Shown: piece by piece, positions 46,116 to 57,807 of the stretch
Layout: each line of letters starts with the position of its first letter
How positions within the stretch are numbered: position 1 is the stretch's first letter
Assembly (NCBI GenBank): GCA_022432975.1
Contig: CM039515.1
Coordinates: 23,144,923-23,208,922, forward strand
Reading direction: 5' to 3'
DNA length: 64,000 nt
Source: Begonia masoniana
Lineage: Eukaryota; Streptophyta; Magnoliopsida; Cucurbitales; Begoniaceae
The notes under the pieces: model-generated
What the model saw: the letters and a program-made list of their open reading frames with translations, nothing else
Databases searched by the model: none
Told to the model about the DNA's origin: nothing
Position numbers and translations under genes: made by a program

Positions 46116-47330
46116 CTTTTACTAAAATTGAGCATAGACATTTTTTAGTTAATGACAAATGGGGAGAAAATTAATAGAAGTTTTTTTTTTTTCTAAAATG
46201 GATTGATTGCACAAAATTTTGAAGCTCTTGAGTTTTGGTCAACCGGATGATGATAGCAATCGCCTCAGATAGACTAATTCATTTCAGCCGAAATGTGTGG
46301 TCATCCAACAAAGCAAACTTGTGGTCTAGAGAAGAGGTTGTGATCAACAACATTATAACAGTGGTTGATCACCTATTTGGATTTTTTGTGTAATAGTCAT
46401 ACTGTGGTCTATCAGACAATAGCAATGGTTGACCGACATTCGTCACAAAGTTACCGTAATAGTCATACCGAGGTCATCCAAAGTTAAGCAACGGTTGATC
46501 ACGACTCAAAATTCAATGCTCGTCTACAAAGAAATCCTCCCATTTGCTGTGAAAAGTTTATTGAATCCTCAAGGTTTCACTTGATCAAATCATGCATTCA
46601 ATATTTCAAACTATCATTCTCATTTCATTTGAGCTTACTCGTTGTGAGAGTTGGGTAGTTGTACCAGATTTTTCAAACTCATATACTATTGAGAGAGAAA
46701 AAAGGTCAAGCCCTTGATTTGTAAAGGCAAGAATGCCAACAAGTTCAATCATGTGTGATGGTAAGCATTAGTGTAATTGAATTTTCAAGCGGGAGCGTTA
46801 AAGTACGTACATAGGCAGTTCAGTCGAACCGTGTTAAGATCTTGTGTTTGCCTTTCCTTCCCTCTTAAATATTCATCTCTTTGCATATTTTTTGCTTTGT
46901 GTTAGATTTATAATGTGATTTTGAAGAAATTATTTTAGGTAAATTTACAAATCGGTTAAAATTAAATTTGCAAAAAGTCTAAATAACATAAATCTTTCAT
47001 TCTAAGGTTAAAACGGTCCTACAATTTAATCTTAGCAACAATATTGATATTATTTTTAAATGGATATATGACCAATCTTATTACAACAGTAACAAATGGA
47101 TGGTTTGACAAAAAAATTGATATGCCCTTTTCCTTTTGATTTGGTTTCATAATGTAAATTGGCTTTTATCAAATATACCGCTTTGCTTACTTGGAAGTAT
47201 ATTTAACTTTTTACTTCCATTTTCAAATTTAATCAAATTAACATACAAGTCATTGTTTTAATTCTTCATGCCCTTGTCTTCTTATTCTAAAGGTGAAACT
47301 ACACTGTCATGCTTTTTTATTGTATTATCA
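46116..47330. other. AT-rich non-coding flank, possible old Copia-type LTR remnant
   Basis: No ORF or tandem array. Bases 46240-46520 contain repeated GGTTGATC/GGTTGACC and TCATCCAA phrases. Bases 46640-46900 end with CGAACCGTGTTAAGATCTTG, which resembles my recollection of the 3' end of some plant Copia LTRs; this is an impression, not an alignment. Bases 46900-47330 are featureless AT-rich DNA. This is the only stretch not clearly of Gypsy origin. Confidence 0.4.
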
Positions 47331-47565
47331 TTGGTATTCTGTTTCTGCTTCTACCGCTGAAACTGTTTAGCGGAAGAGGTATTATGTTTCTGCTTCTACC
47401 GCTGAGATTGTTTAGCGGAAGAGGTATTTTGTTTCTGCTTCTACCGCTGAGACTGTTTAGCGAAAGAGGTATTATATTTCTGCTTCTACCGCTGAGGCTA
47501 TTTAGCGGATGATATATTCTGTTTCTGCTTCTACCGCTGGCACTATTTGGCGGAAGATGTGTTCA
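47331..47565. repeat. 45-bp tandem repeat (5 copies) in TE-I LTR
   Basis: Units contain TTCTGCTTCTACCGCTGAGA and TTTAGCGGAAGAGGTATT. A 67-codon ORF across it exists because 45 is divisible by three. Confidence 0.9.
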
Positions 47566-47835
47566 AATTTAAGACATTTAAATATTTAACACCTTTATGC
47601 CCTCGGTTCTTTTTGCTGATTGTTCCTACTATTTAATTGTTATATAAGTATTGTTTTAGCGATTTGTTTTAACCCTGTTTTACGCAATTGATTTTCCACT
47701 GCAAGTTTTGATATTTTTAAATAAGGTCGGGTTTTGACCGTTGAGTGAAGTTTCAAAAATTTTCCCAGAACGTCTTAGTTCTGTTCAGTGTTGTAAGTAG
47801 CGAACCGAGTTTTCCCAAATATTCGGGGCATTACA
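47566..47835 (+). mobile_element. TE-I LTR, 3' end
   Basis: Homologous to the last 250 bp of TE-H (TTTTCCACTGCAAGTTTTG, then GCGAACCGAGTTT, ending TTCGGGGCATTACA at 47835). It is followed by a primer site, so this was a 5' LTR. Its start cannot be located; it may reach above 47331. Confidence 0.75.
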
Positions 47836-47838
47836 GCT

Positions 47839-47906
47839 TGGTATCAAAGCCATTTAGTTAAACCGTTCAAAAGATTACTCATCAGTGCCGATCGTCGCAT
47901 GGGAGT
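47839..47906 (+). promoter_or_regulatory. TE-I primer-binding site and leader stub
   Basis: TGGTATCAAAGCC 3 bp after the LTR end, followed by about 55 bp of leader (GTTCAAAAGATTACTCATC) that resembles TE-A 178-195. TE-J is inserted at 47907 (flank GGAGT). Confidence 0.75.
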
Positions 47907-48737
47907 TGTAACACCCGACGAGTTTGACCAGGTGGCTTTCTTAACCGTTTTAACGGTCATGTTTATTTAATATTTTTTGTTCGGAATTTTATGCCAAAGC
48001 TTATTTAATTTCATGTGGTGTCAAGCTAGGTTGAGTGGCAAAATTGTAATAAGGGTGGGTTGTGGCTGATATATAAAGGAAATGGAATTTTTTTTAAACC
48101 TCACCAACGCCACTGTAGCCGACACTTCCTCCTTTCAGCGATTTTCTCTCCTGAGCTCTCGCTTTCTGCCTGCCAGTAATCCTCCCTTCGACGACCAGCT
48201 CCCTTGCTATTTCTCGGATACTCTACGCTCGAGGTATGGGATAGACAATGTAGTTGCCAGTTAGTCGATAAACTCTGTTTTTTAGCTTGGTGTTGGAGTT
48301 TGGTTTTCCAATGGCCGAGTAATGTTAGTAACATTTATAATCTGGATTTAGTAATGTCATTTCCGAATCGATTTTGGACATTTAATATGACCGACCCTGA
48401 TTAATCGTTAGTCGAACCTAGCTGTTTTGGTTTTGGGTTTTCAAACTGCTCACAGAAAAACTAAACTAAGGGGATTCGGGAATGACTTTAGTTATTAGAT
48501 TCTAGGATGACTTGTGATTAGGACTATTAGGATTTTCATTTTAACTACTGCAATGTAAATGTTTTAGGTGAAGAAGCCTGAAGAAAAGAAGTTCAAGTTT
48601 CTAAGGAAACTAGGTAAGTGAATGTGTAGGATTCTCGGCCAATAGGGCCCTACATCAAAAGGATGCTAGGTAGAAACTGATACGATGGTTAGAAGTTATT
48701 TAAGCTATTGTTTGTTACTTACGTTGGTGTTTGTTTT
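47907..48737 (+). mobile_element. TE-J 5' LTR, first part
   Basis: Starts TGTAACACCCGACGAG at 47907. TATATAAA is at 48070-48077; exon 1 ends CTCGAG|GTATG (48233/48234); intron 1 is 334 nt to TGTTTTAG (48567); donor 2 ACTAG|GTAAGT at 48613/48614, with GGGCCCTACATC soon after. It is cut within intron 2 by TE-K; the 5-bp TSD GTTTT is 48733-48737. The rest is at 60300-61908. Confidence 0.9.
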
Positions 48738-49702
48738 TGTAACACCCGACATTTCGGCCAGGTGATTTTCTGACCATTTTCATTGTCACCCTCTTATTTA
48801 ACCTTTATGATTTAAATTTAATGTTAAGACAAATTTATTACAAGTAAAGTAAAACTAGGTGGGGTGGCAGTTTTGTAATTAAGATCGATGGGTTGAGTAT
48901 AAATAGAAAATGGAAACCTTAAACCTCATTTTATTACCACTGTAGCCGACATTCCCTCTCGGCGATTCCTTCTCTCCCAAGCTTTTGCTCTCGGCTACCA
49001 GAATCTTCCCTCGCTGACGGCTGGTTTCAGCCTGCTTTTCTCTGCAAATCAGCACCCGAGGTATGAAATGGACAATGTAGTCATTTATTAGTGATTAAAG
49101 TTCTGCTTTCAGCTCGGCATTTGAGTTCGGAATTTTCTTAGCAGTGGCCGAGTAGTTTAAGACCCTTTTAAGTCTGAGAGTAGAAATGTCATCCCAAATC
49201 GATTCTGAACATTTCAAAGTAACCAACTCGGATTTAATCAATGGTAAAACCTGTCCACCTAGTTTCAGATTTCAGACTGCAGTGTGTCAAACAGAGGATT
49301 CGGAGTAACCTTAGCTATTAGAGTCCTAGGACGATTTATGAATAGAACTATTAGGACATTTGTTTTAACTACTGTAATGTACATGTTTTAGGTGAAGAAG
49401 TTTAAAGGGAAGAAGCTCGGATTGCTAAGGAAACCAGGTAAGTGAATGTATTAAGATTTCCGGCCACTAGGGCCCTACACCGCAAGGGTATTAGGAAATC
49501 ATTGAGATGTCTGTCTGTTGACTATGACTAGTTATTGCCATGATATGAAGAAATTGTGTAAGAAGATGTTAAGTTACATGATGTTTTGCTTGCCCTTATG
49601 GTATGATTTCTCTTTGTGAACTTCATGTTTATGTATTGAGTCCACGTTTATGACTGAGTTAAGAACATGAAAAGTAAATGTAATCATGATTAAGTGCAGG
49701 AC
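48738..49702 (+). mobile_element. TE-K 5' LTR, partial copy 1 (965 bp)
   Basis: Promoter (TATAAATA 48898-48905), exon 1, 331-nt intron 1 (49061-49391), exon 2 and the start of intron 2, ending at GTGCAGGAC where another LTR start begins. Its private variants (GATCGATGGG, CTCGGCTAC) agree with the TE-K 3' LTR, so this is the original 5' end of TE-K. TSD GTTTT is on the left. Confidence 0.88.
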
Positions 49703-50666
49703 TGTAACACCCGACATTTCGGCCAGGTGATTCTCTGACCATTTTCATTGTCACCCTCTTATTTAATCTTTATGATTTAAATTTAATGTTAAGACAAATT
49801 TATTACAAGTAGAGTAAAACTAGGTTGGGTGGCAGCTTTGTAATTAAGATTGATGGGTTGAGTATAAATAGAAAATGGAAACCTTAAACCTCATTTTATT
49901 ACCACTGTAGCCGACATTCCCTCTCGGCGATTCCTTCTCTCCCAAGCTTTTGCTCTCGACTACCAGAATCTTCCCTCGCTGACGGCTGGTTTCAGCCTGC
50001 TTTTCTCTGCAAATCAGCACCCGAGGTATGAAATGGACAATGTAGTCATTTATTAGTGATTAAAGTTCTGCTTTCAGCTCGGCATTTGAGTTCGGAATTT
50101 TCTTAGCAGTGGCCGAGTAGTTTAAGACCCTTTTAAGTCTGAGAGTAGAAATGTCATCCCAAATCGATTCTGAACATTTCAAAGTAACCAACTCGGATTT
50201 AATCAATGGTAAAACCTGTCCACCTAGTTTCAGATTTCAGACTGCAGTGTGTCAAACAGAGGATTCGGAGTAACCTTAGCTATTAGAGTCCTAGGACGAT
50301 TTATGAATAGAACTATTAGGACATTTGTTTTAACTACTGTAATGTACATGTTTTAGGTGAAGAAGTTTAAAGGGAAGAAGCTCGGATTGCTAAGGAAACC
50401 AGGTAAGTGAATGTATTAAGATTTCGGCCACTAGGGCCCTACACCGCAAGGGTATTAGGAAATCATTGAGATGTCTGTCTGTTGACTATGACTAGTTATT
50501 GCCATGATATGAAGAAATTGTGTAAGAAGATGTTAAGTTACAGGATGTTTTGCTTGCCCTTATGGTATGATTTCTCTTTGTGAACTTCATGTTTATGTAT
50601 TGAGTCCACGTTTATGACTGAGTTAAGAACATGAAAAGTAAATGTAATCATGATTAAGTGCAGGAC
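49703..50666 (+). mobile_element. TE-K 5' LTR, partial copy 2 (964 bp)
   Basis: Same extent as copy 1 and again ending GTGCAGGAC. Its first part carries TE-F-type variants (GATTGATGGG, CTCGACTACC), its last part TE-K-type variants (ATGACTAGTTATTGCC), so it is a mosaic. TATAAATA at 49863-49870; intron 1 50026-50356. Confidence 0.88.
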
Positions 50667-50826
50667 TGTAACACCCGACATTTCGGCCAGGTGATTCTCT
50701 GACCATTTTCATTGTCACCCTCTTATTTAATCTTTATGATTTAAATTTAATGTTAAGACAAATTTATTACAAGTAGAGTAAAACTAGGTTGGGTGGCAGC
50801 TTTGTAATTAAGATTGATGGGTTGAG

Positions 50827-50834
50827 TATAAATA
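50827..50834 (+). promoter_or_regulatory. TATA box of TE-K LTR copy 3
   Basis: TATAAATA; third of three stacked copies (48898-48905, 49863-49870, 50827-50834) in front of one gag-pol. Confidence 0.7.
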
Positions 50835-51650
50835 GAAAATGGAAACCTTAAACCTCATTTTATTACCACTGTAGCCGACATTCCCTCTCGGCGATTCCTT
50901 CTCTCCCAAGCTTTTGCTCTCGACTACCAGAATCTTCCCTCGTTGACGGCTGGTTTCAGCCTGCTTTTCTCTGCAAATCCGCACCCGAGGTGAATAAGTT
51001 TAAAGGGAAGAAGCTCGGATTGCTAAGGAAACCAGGTAAGTGAATGTATTAAGGTTTCCGGCCACTAGGGCCCTACACCACAAGGGTATTAGGAAATCAT
51101 TGAGATGTTAGTCCGTTGACTATGATTAGTTATTACTATGACATGAAGAATTGGAGTAAGAAGATGTTAGGTTACGAGATGTTATGCTTGTCCTTATGAT
51201 ATGACTTCTCTCTATGAACTTTATGTCTATGCACTGTGTCCATGTTATGATTTAGTTGAGAACGTGAAAAGCAAATGTAACCAAGATTAAGTGCAGAGCG
51301 GGGAAAAGACTATGTTATGTATGACTCGCGAAATCTCCCACTGGTGGAGGCCGAGTTAATGATATGTATGACTCGCGAAATCTCCCACTGGTGGAGGCCG
51401 AGTTAATGATATGTATGGCTCGCGAATTCTCCCACTGGGGGAGGCCGAGTGATGTATTATGATTGCCGCGATAGGCAAATGATTATGTATGACTGCCGCG
51501 ATAGGCAAATGACCATGTACCCCTGTCTTCCTCCCTCGTCTCCTGCCTTAATACATGCCATGTAAATAATTAAAATGAACATGAATGAAGAAAGGTTTAT
51601 GAACTTGTGTTCTTTAATTTGTGCACTCATGTATATCTGTCAGCATGCAT

Positions 51651-51693
51651 TCCTTACTAAGCATTAGGCTTATAGTTAAACCTTATGGTGTAG
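51651..51693 (+). promoter_or_regulatory. Conserved acceptor block, TE-K 5' LTR
   Basis: CTTACTAAGCATTAGGCTTA, then TTATGGTGTAG|GTGAAGG, ending the 658-nt intron 2. Confidence 0.65.
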
Positions 51694-52182
51694 GTGAAGG
51701 AGGTTCAGGTGAGGATACTTTGTTCAAAGAGGATGCTTAAGGCTGGTTGCTGGAGGAAGCTCAAAATGACAGTGCAGGACTGGAAAGGCGATTTATGACC
51801 CCTGGTTAACGCTCTTTTGTTTCAGTAACATAAGGAATATGGTAGTTTAAGTAGGATGAGATTATTTTATAATGTTGAGCCTTGAGACTGTCTAGTTGAT
51901 CACTGAGTCAGGGAATGATTATATAGATTTATAAATGATCTGTAGTTTAAGTCTTCCGCTATATGCATTCTGAATGAGTTGTGGTTTCTTTCTGTTGGAA
52001 GGAGTCATTTGATGATTTAGTGTTTTCTACCGTAAGATGGAAGCTGGATGAGGCAATCGTCCGGCTGACGTCATCGGCAGATGCCGAAATGATAGTAGTT
52101 TGAGGGTTTAGTCTTCCAGCTGACGTCATCAGTAGATGCCGAATGATGGTAGTTTGATGGTTTAGTCTTCCGGATGACGTCA

Positions 52183-52742
52183 CCGGTAGATGTAGAATGT
52201 GTTTTGTCGTTTAGCGACCGGTAGATGTAGAATGTGTTTTGTCGTTTAGCGACCGGTAGATGTAGAATGTTTTTTAGCGACCGGTAGATGTAGAATGTGT
52301 TTTGTCGTTTAGCGACCGGTAGATGTAGAATGTGTTTTGTCGTTTAGCGACCGGTAGATGTAGAATGTGTTTTGTCGTTTAGCGACCGGTAGATGTAGAA
52401 TGTGTTTTGTCGTTTAGCGACCGGTAGATGTAGAATGTGTTTTGTCGTTTAGCGACCGGTAGATGTAGAATGTGTTTTGTCGTTTAGCGACCGGTAGATG
52501 TAGAATGTGTTTTGTCGTTTAGCGACCGGTAGATGTAGAATGTGTTTTGTCGTTTAGCGACCGGTAGATGTAGAATGTGTTTTGTCGTTTAGCGACCGGT
52601 AGATGTAGAATGTGTTTTGTCGTTTAGCGACCGGTAGATGTAGAATGTGTTTTGTCGTTTAGCGACCGGTAGATGTAGAATGTGTTTTGTCGTTTAGCGA
52701 CCGGTAGATGTAGAATGTGTTTTGTCGTTTAGCGACCGGTGG
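52183..52742. repeat. 35-bp array in TE-K 5' LTR (16 units)
   Basis: CCGGTAGATGTAGAATGTGT-type units, all CCGG, one shortened (near 52262). The partner 3' LTR has 4 units (59613-59757) and TE-F about 84. Confidence 0.95.
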
Positions 52743-53225
52743 ATGTCACCGGATGATGTTTTAATTGAGCACGCGAGGCCCACGTGCCCACCGGAAGATG
52801 TCTCCTTTTAGGCGGTGTTAAGCGAGTCACGCGCAATGCACGTGATGACCGGACGATGAAATCTCTGTAGATTGTCAACACATGCAACCCATGCAAACCC
52901 GAGTAGAATCATGTTAAGAGAGATGAGGGCATTCCTTCCTTGCCCGAATTTTGTCAAGAAACCGATGACCGAGCCTAGTCGCTCGACTCTGTGAGAGTTT
53001 GAGCCGACGAGGTGTAGGAAATCATGCACGAGAGGATTCGTCTTCCTCGATGGTTCTACGTCTCTGTTTCCAGTTTTTAAAAAAAAAAAGAAAAAAAAAT
53101 ATGTATTATGCAAATGTGAATGTCTGTCGAGAGTTAGAGAAGATGTAATAATAGTAAAAGTCAAGCGAACGACTAATGAAAGATTATGAATACGTGACGG
53201 CTCCTGGCCGGGGTCGTTACAATTA

Positions 53226-53237
53226 TGGTATCAGAGC
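53226..53237 (+). promoter_or_regulatory. TE-K primer-binding site (tRNA-iMet)
   Basis: TGGTATCAGAGC, a 12-base match to the initiator tRNA-Met complement, 4 bases after the LTR end; AACCAGG shortly after partly extends it. Confidence 0.92.
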
Positions 53238-53311
53238 AAAACCAGGTTCTAAAACCGATTCTGTAGACTGCCTTCCAGCACTGACTGTCACATGAGCACA
53301 CCTCAGCAACT

Positions 53312-53373
53312 GTAAGTATTTATGATTTCATGTATGTCATTAAGTTAAGTTATGCCTGTAATGATTTGTCTAG
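53312..53373 (+). other. Leader mini-intron candidate, TE-K (62 nt)
   Basis: AACT|GTAAGTATTTATG donor and ATTTGTCTAG|GAATCC acceptor, 10 nt before the gag ATG. TE-J has the same at 61999-62059 (61 nt) with both sites kept though the interior differs; TE-A keeps the donor (235). The length is near the lower limit for plant introns. Confidence 0.5.
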
Positions 53374-53383
53374 GAATCCCGAG

Positions 53384-56300
53384 ATGGTTAGAGGTCAACA
53401 GAGGGAGACCAATGAGGATAGCAATGCTATTGCTCAATTGACTGAGTTAGTCATGCGCCAATCTCACCAGATAGAACGACTGATGACAGCTAGAGAAGAA
53501 CAAGGCAACTCCAGTACTAACGCAACTCATGATCATGGGGGTGAACGCTTTCACCGGCTTCGACCCCCGGTGTTTAATGGGTATGTTTCCGATCCTATTC
53601 ATGCTGAGGAGTGGATTCGAAAGATAGAAGACATGTTTAAGTATGCAAAGGTTGATGAAGGGGATAAGGTCACCTATGCTGTCTTTCATTTGGAGTTAAG
53701 TGCAAGGCATTGGTGGGACTCGATCCAGAACACCGCTAATGCCGAAGCTATGACCTGGGGGATGTTCAAGACTGCCTTCTTTGACAAGTACTTTAATAGG
53801 ACTGTACGGGCCAACAAGAAGAAGGAGTTCATGAATCTTCGACAAACTGGCTCTGTGACGGATTACATATGCGAATTTGATGCCTTAGCACGGTTTGCTC
53901 CCCGTATGATTGAGGATGAGGAAGACAAGATTTATCAGTTTGTTCAAGGACTGAAGCCAAGTCTGTACATGAAAGTGAAGACTGTCGGCATACATAATGT
54001 ACCTTATGGTGAAGTGACGGCTAAGGCCTTGGAGCTGGAAGAGGCAGAAATGACAGCATATGCACAGCGCGAGCAGCCAAAGAAACTCATGAAGGACATT
54101 CCACCGCCACCACGTCAGAACAAAGGTTGGCAGCCGTGACAGAACAAGGGACCACAGCAACAACAACAGGGAATAAAGAGGCCCCTCAACCTGAATGGTG
54201 ACCAGGGAAAGGGAAAGAGACCTCTGGCACCTCTATGCCCTACATGTCAGAAGAATCACCCTGGTGAGTGCAAGTTGCTTTCTGGCCGCTGTTTCAGGTG
54301 TGATAAGACCGGACACTTAGTCAGAGACTGCCCCATGCCGCCAGACCCGAATCGTGCAAGAGTTGTACCCAGAGTGTATGCGTTGATGGAAGATGAGGGA
54401 GCTGTTCAGCATACAGTCATATCAGGTACTATCATGATCTGTGGTTTTGCTGCTTATACACTCATAGATACAGGGGCCACACACTCGTTTATATCAACCT
54501 TGTTTGTATGCAAACATAACATAGGACCTTTGCTAGCTGAAAGGTCATATAGTGTCGTGTTACCATCAGGGAAGTCCCTACATTCAGAACAGATTGTTAA
54601 GGGTGACGTCGTGTCCTTAGGGGATAAGAATCTCTATGCGGAATTAATTGTCATTGACATAAAAGGGTATGAAGTGATATTAGGGATGGATTGGTTATTT
54701 AGACATCATGCCACGATAAGTTGTAGATCTGGAATAGTTGATTTTAGACCCCCAAATGGCAATCATTATTCTTTCCAAGCTATTCCTAAAATAAGTAAGA
54801 TACCAATTATATCCTCACTAGAAGTATATCGAATGCTGAGATGTGGTTGCGAGAGCTACCTGGCTAGTGTGAAGGATGACCGGGTAAAGAATAGAATTGA
54901 GCTGCAGGATATTCCTATAGTCCGAGAGTTTCCCGAGGCATTCTTGGATGACTTACCGGGTATACCACCCGATAGGGAAATAGAGTTTGTAATTGATACA
55001 TACCCCGAGGCATCACCTGTATCTAAGAATCCTTACCGTATGGCACTTGTTGAATTGAAAGAATTGAAGGTCCAACTGCAGGAATTGGTTGACAAGGGAT
55101 TTATTCGCCCCAGCAGTTCTCCTTGGGGTGCACCAGTCTTATTTGTGAGGAAGAAAGATGGTTCCCTTAGAATGTGCATAGACTATAGGGAACTAAATAA
55201 GTTGACAATCAAGAATAGGTACCCCTTGCCTAGGATTGATGATTTGTTTGACCAATTGCAAGGAGCTAAGGTATTTTCAAAGATAGATCTACGTTCGGGT
55301 TACTACCAACTGAAGGTTAAGGAAGGAGATATACCAAAGACAGCCTTCAGAACCCGCTATGGACATTATGAATTCTTGGTCATGTCGTTTGGATTGACAA
55401 ATGCCCCTGCAGCCTTTATGGACTTAATGAATCGAGTATTTCGGGAGTACTTGGACAAATTTGTGATTGTGTTTATAGATGATATCCTGATATACTCGCG
55501 GACTGAAGCTGACCATGTAGAACATTTAAGAGTAGTTTTGACGACATTGAAAGAGCACCAGCTTTATGCCAAATTGTCTAAGTGTGAGTTTTGGTTGGAC
55601 AAAGTTAATTTCCTTGGCCATATAGTTTCTGCTAATGGAATATCAGTGGACCCGACCAAAACTCAGGCTGTAAAGGATTGGCCACAACCAAAGAATGCCA
55701 GTGAAGTCCGCAGCTTCCTTGGATTGGCAGGCTATTACAGAAAATTCATCAAGGGATTTTCTATGATAGCTAAACCCCTGACGAGTTTGACGAAGAAGGA
55801 CATTAAGTATTCTTGGACCGAAGCCTGTGAAGATAGCTTTCGGGTATTGAAACTGAAGTTAACAACAGCCCCTGTTTTGACCCTCCCAACCGAAGAAGGA
55901 AAATTTAGTGTTTACTGTGATGCGTCTAAAGTCGGTTTAGGTTGTGTCCTGATGCAAGAGGGTAAAGTTATAGCGTATGCTTCTAGGCAGCTAAAGAATC
56001 ACGAGCAGAATTACCCCACCCATGATCTAGAACTAGCTGCTGTTGTTTTTGCCCTGAAGATTTGGAGACACTATTTATATGGACAGCAATGTGAGGTGTT
56101 TTCTGACCATAAAAGCCTAAAGTACCTCTTCACACAGAAGGAGTTGAACATGAGACAGAGACGTTGGTTGGAATTTGTCAAGGACTACGATTTTGAGATC
56201 AAGTATCACCCGGGGAAGGCTAACTCTGTAGCTAATGCACTTAGTAGGATGTCAACAACAATGCAGCCCGTGGTTTCAACCATGTCTATACCTTTGAGAA

Positions 56301-57805
56301 CAGAAGTTCAGATGTTTGACTTAGAGATAGTTCCAAAGTTATCAATCTTGCTCGCTGAGTTAACTATTCAACCAACAATTTTGGAAAAGATCAAGGATGC
56401 GCAACAGAGGGATTCAGAGGAAAATATCAGCATGATGAATAAGTTGAAAGACACCACCTCCGAGTTCAGTCTATCCAATGATGGAATCCTGAGGTTTAAG
56501 AATCGGTGGTGCATTCCTAATGATGTGGAATTGCGTAAGTTGATCTTAGCTGAGGCGCACTCCTCTTCCTTTTCTATACATCCTGGCTGCACCAAGATGT
56601 ACCGAGACCTGAAGTTACTGTACTGGTGGCCTAACCTAAAAAGGGATGTTGCTAAGTATGTAGAGTCCTGTTTAGTATGCCAACAAGTCAAAGCCGAGCA
56701 CCAACGTCCAGGAGGTACTCTTCAGCCCTTGCCTATTCCCGAATGGAAGTGGGAACACATAGCTATGGATTTCGTAGTAGGACTACCTAAGACGACAAAA
56801 GGACATAATTGTATTTGGGTTGTGGTGGATAGGATGACAAAATCAGCCCATTTCTTACCTGTAAGGACCACCTATACGATGGACCAATTTGCTGATCTCT
56901 ATGTTCAGGAAATTATTAGGTTGCATGGAATCCCGGTATCCATTGTTTCTGACCGTGACCCCAGGTTTACCTCTCGATTCTGGAAAAGTTTGCAAGGCAC
57001 ATTAGGTACAAAGTTATCTTTCAGCACGGCTTTTCACCCACAGACCGATGGCCAATCAGAAAGGACTATTCAAATACTCGAAGATATGTTGAGAGCATGT
57101 GTACTTGACTTTCAGACAACTTGGAGTAGACATTTACCGCTAGTTGAGTTCTCCTACAATAACAGTTATCAGTCCACCATTGGTATGGCACCATATGAAG
57201 CACTGTACGGTAGGAAATGTAGGTCACCTCTTTATTGGGATGAGATTGGTGAAGCAAAACTTCTTGGACCCGATATTCTGTAGCAAATGTCAGATAAGAT
57301 TGCCACTATTCGAAAAAGAATGATGACTGCACAAAGCCGACAGAAGTGTTATGCAGATCAAAGGAGGAGGGAACTCGAGTTTGTAGTAGGAGATGAAGTA
57401 TTCTTAAAGGTGTCACCATTTAAGGGAGTCTTAAGATTTGGCAAGAAAGGAAAACTTAATCCGAGATTTATTGGACCCTTCCCTGTCTTGGCAAAAGTCG
57501 GGAGTACAGCGTACAGACTACAACTGCCTCCATCATTGGATAAAGTTCATAACGTCTTCCATGTGTCAATGTTAAGGAAGTGCATGCGTGATCCAATGCA
57601 AGTCATCCAGCCATCAGATATTGGTTTAGAGCCGACACTGGAGTATGAGGAGAAACCAATACAGATTTTTGAATATACAATCAAGACTCTGAGAAACAAG
57701 GAGATTCCATTGGTGAAAGTTTTATGGACGAATCACGGCATTGAAGAAGCCACATGGGAAAGACAGCAGGAGATGTTGGACAATTATCCAGAGTTATTTG
57801 CTTGA
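53384..57805 (+). pseudogene. TE-K gag-pol polyprotein, one frame with two stops
   Basis: One 1473-codon frame from ATG 53384 (chosen because MVRGQQRE also opens TE-J gag) to TGA 57803. Gag capsid is residues 1-250; zinc knuckle [14 protein letters not shown] 303-316, preceded by [12 protein letters not shown]; protease DTGATHSF with D362; RT with D635 and FIDD (D699-D700); RNase H with D846, E883, D908; integrase zinc domain H1059, H1066, C1096, C1099; catalytic D1129, D1190, E1226 (DD35E); chromodomain about 1424-1473. Codon 252 is TGA (54137) and codon 1300 is TAG (57281); TE-J reads CAA at the first site and relatives read glutamine at the second. The last RNase H acidic residue is also lost: VANALSR, where TE-D has VADALSR (N951). 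The element is therefore inactive but young-looking. Confidence 0.96.
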
Positions 57806-57807
57806 GC

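Larger units (their letters stand above)
50667..53221 (+). mobile_element. TE-K 5' LTR, copy 3, intron-1-less (2.56 kb)
   Basis: Complete LTR from TGTAACACCCGAC to GGGGTCGTTACA, followed by the primer site. TE-F-type variants run through its promoter and intron-2 part. At 50989/50990 exon 1 (CACCCGAG) joins exon 2 (GTGAATAAGTTTAAAGGG) with exactly the 331 nt of intron 1 removed; the only other change there is GAAG to GAAT. Intron 2 is kept (51036-51693). It carries a 16-unit 35-bp array (52183-52742) and two extra TGACGTCA modules (one at 52066-52073). Confidence 0.93.

Noticed and set aside
54137..54139. TGA between gag and protease as programmed readthrough
   Set aside because: TE-J reads a glutamine codon at this position, the stop lies before the zinc knuckle rather than at a gag end, and gag-pol is otherwise one frame.
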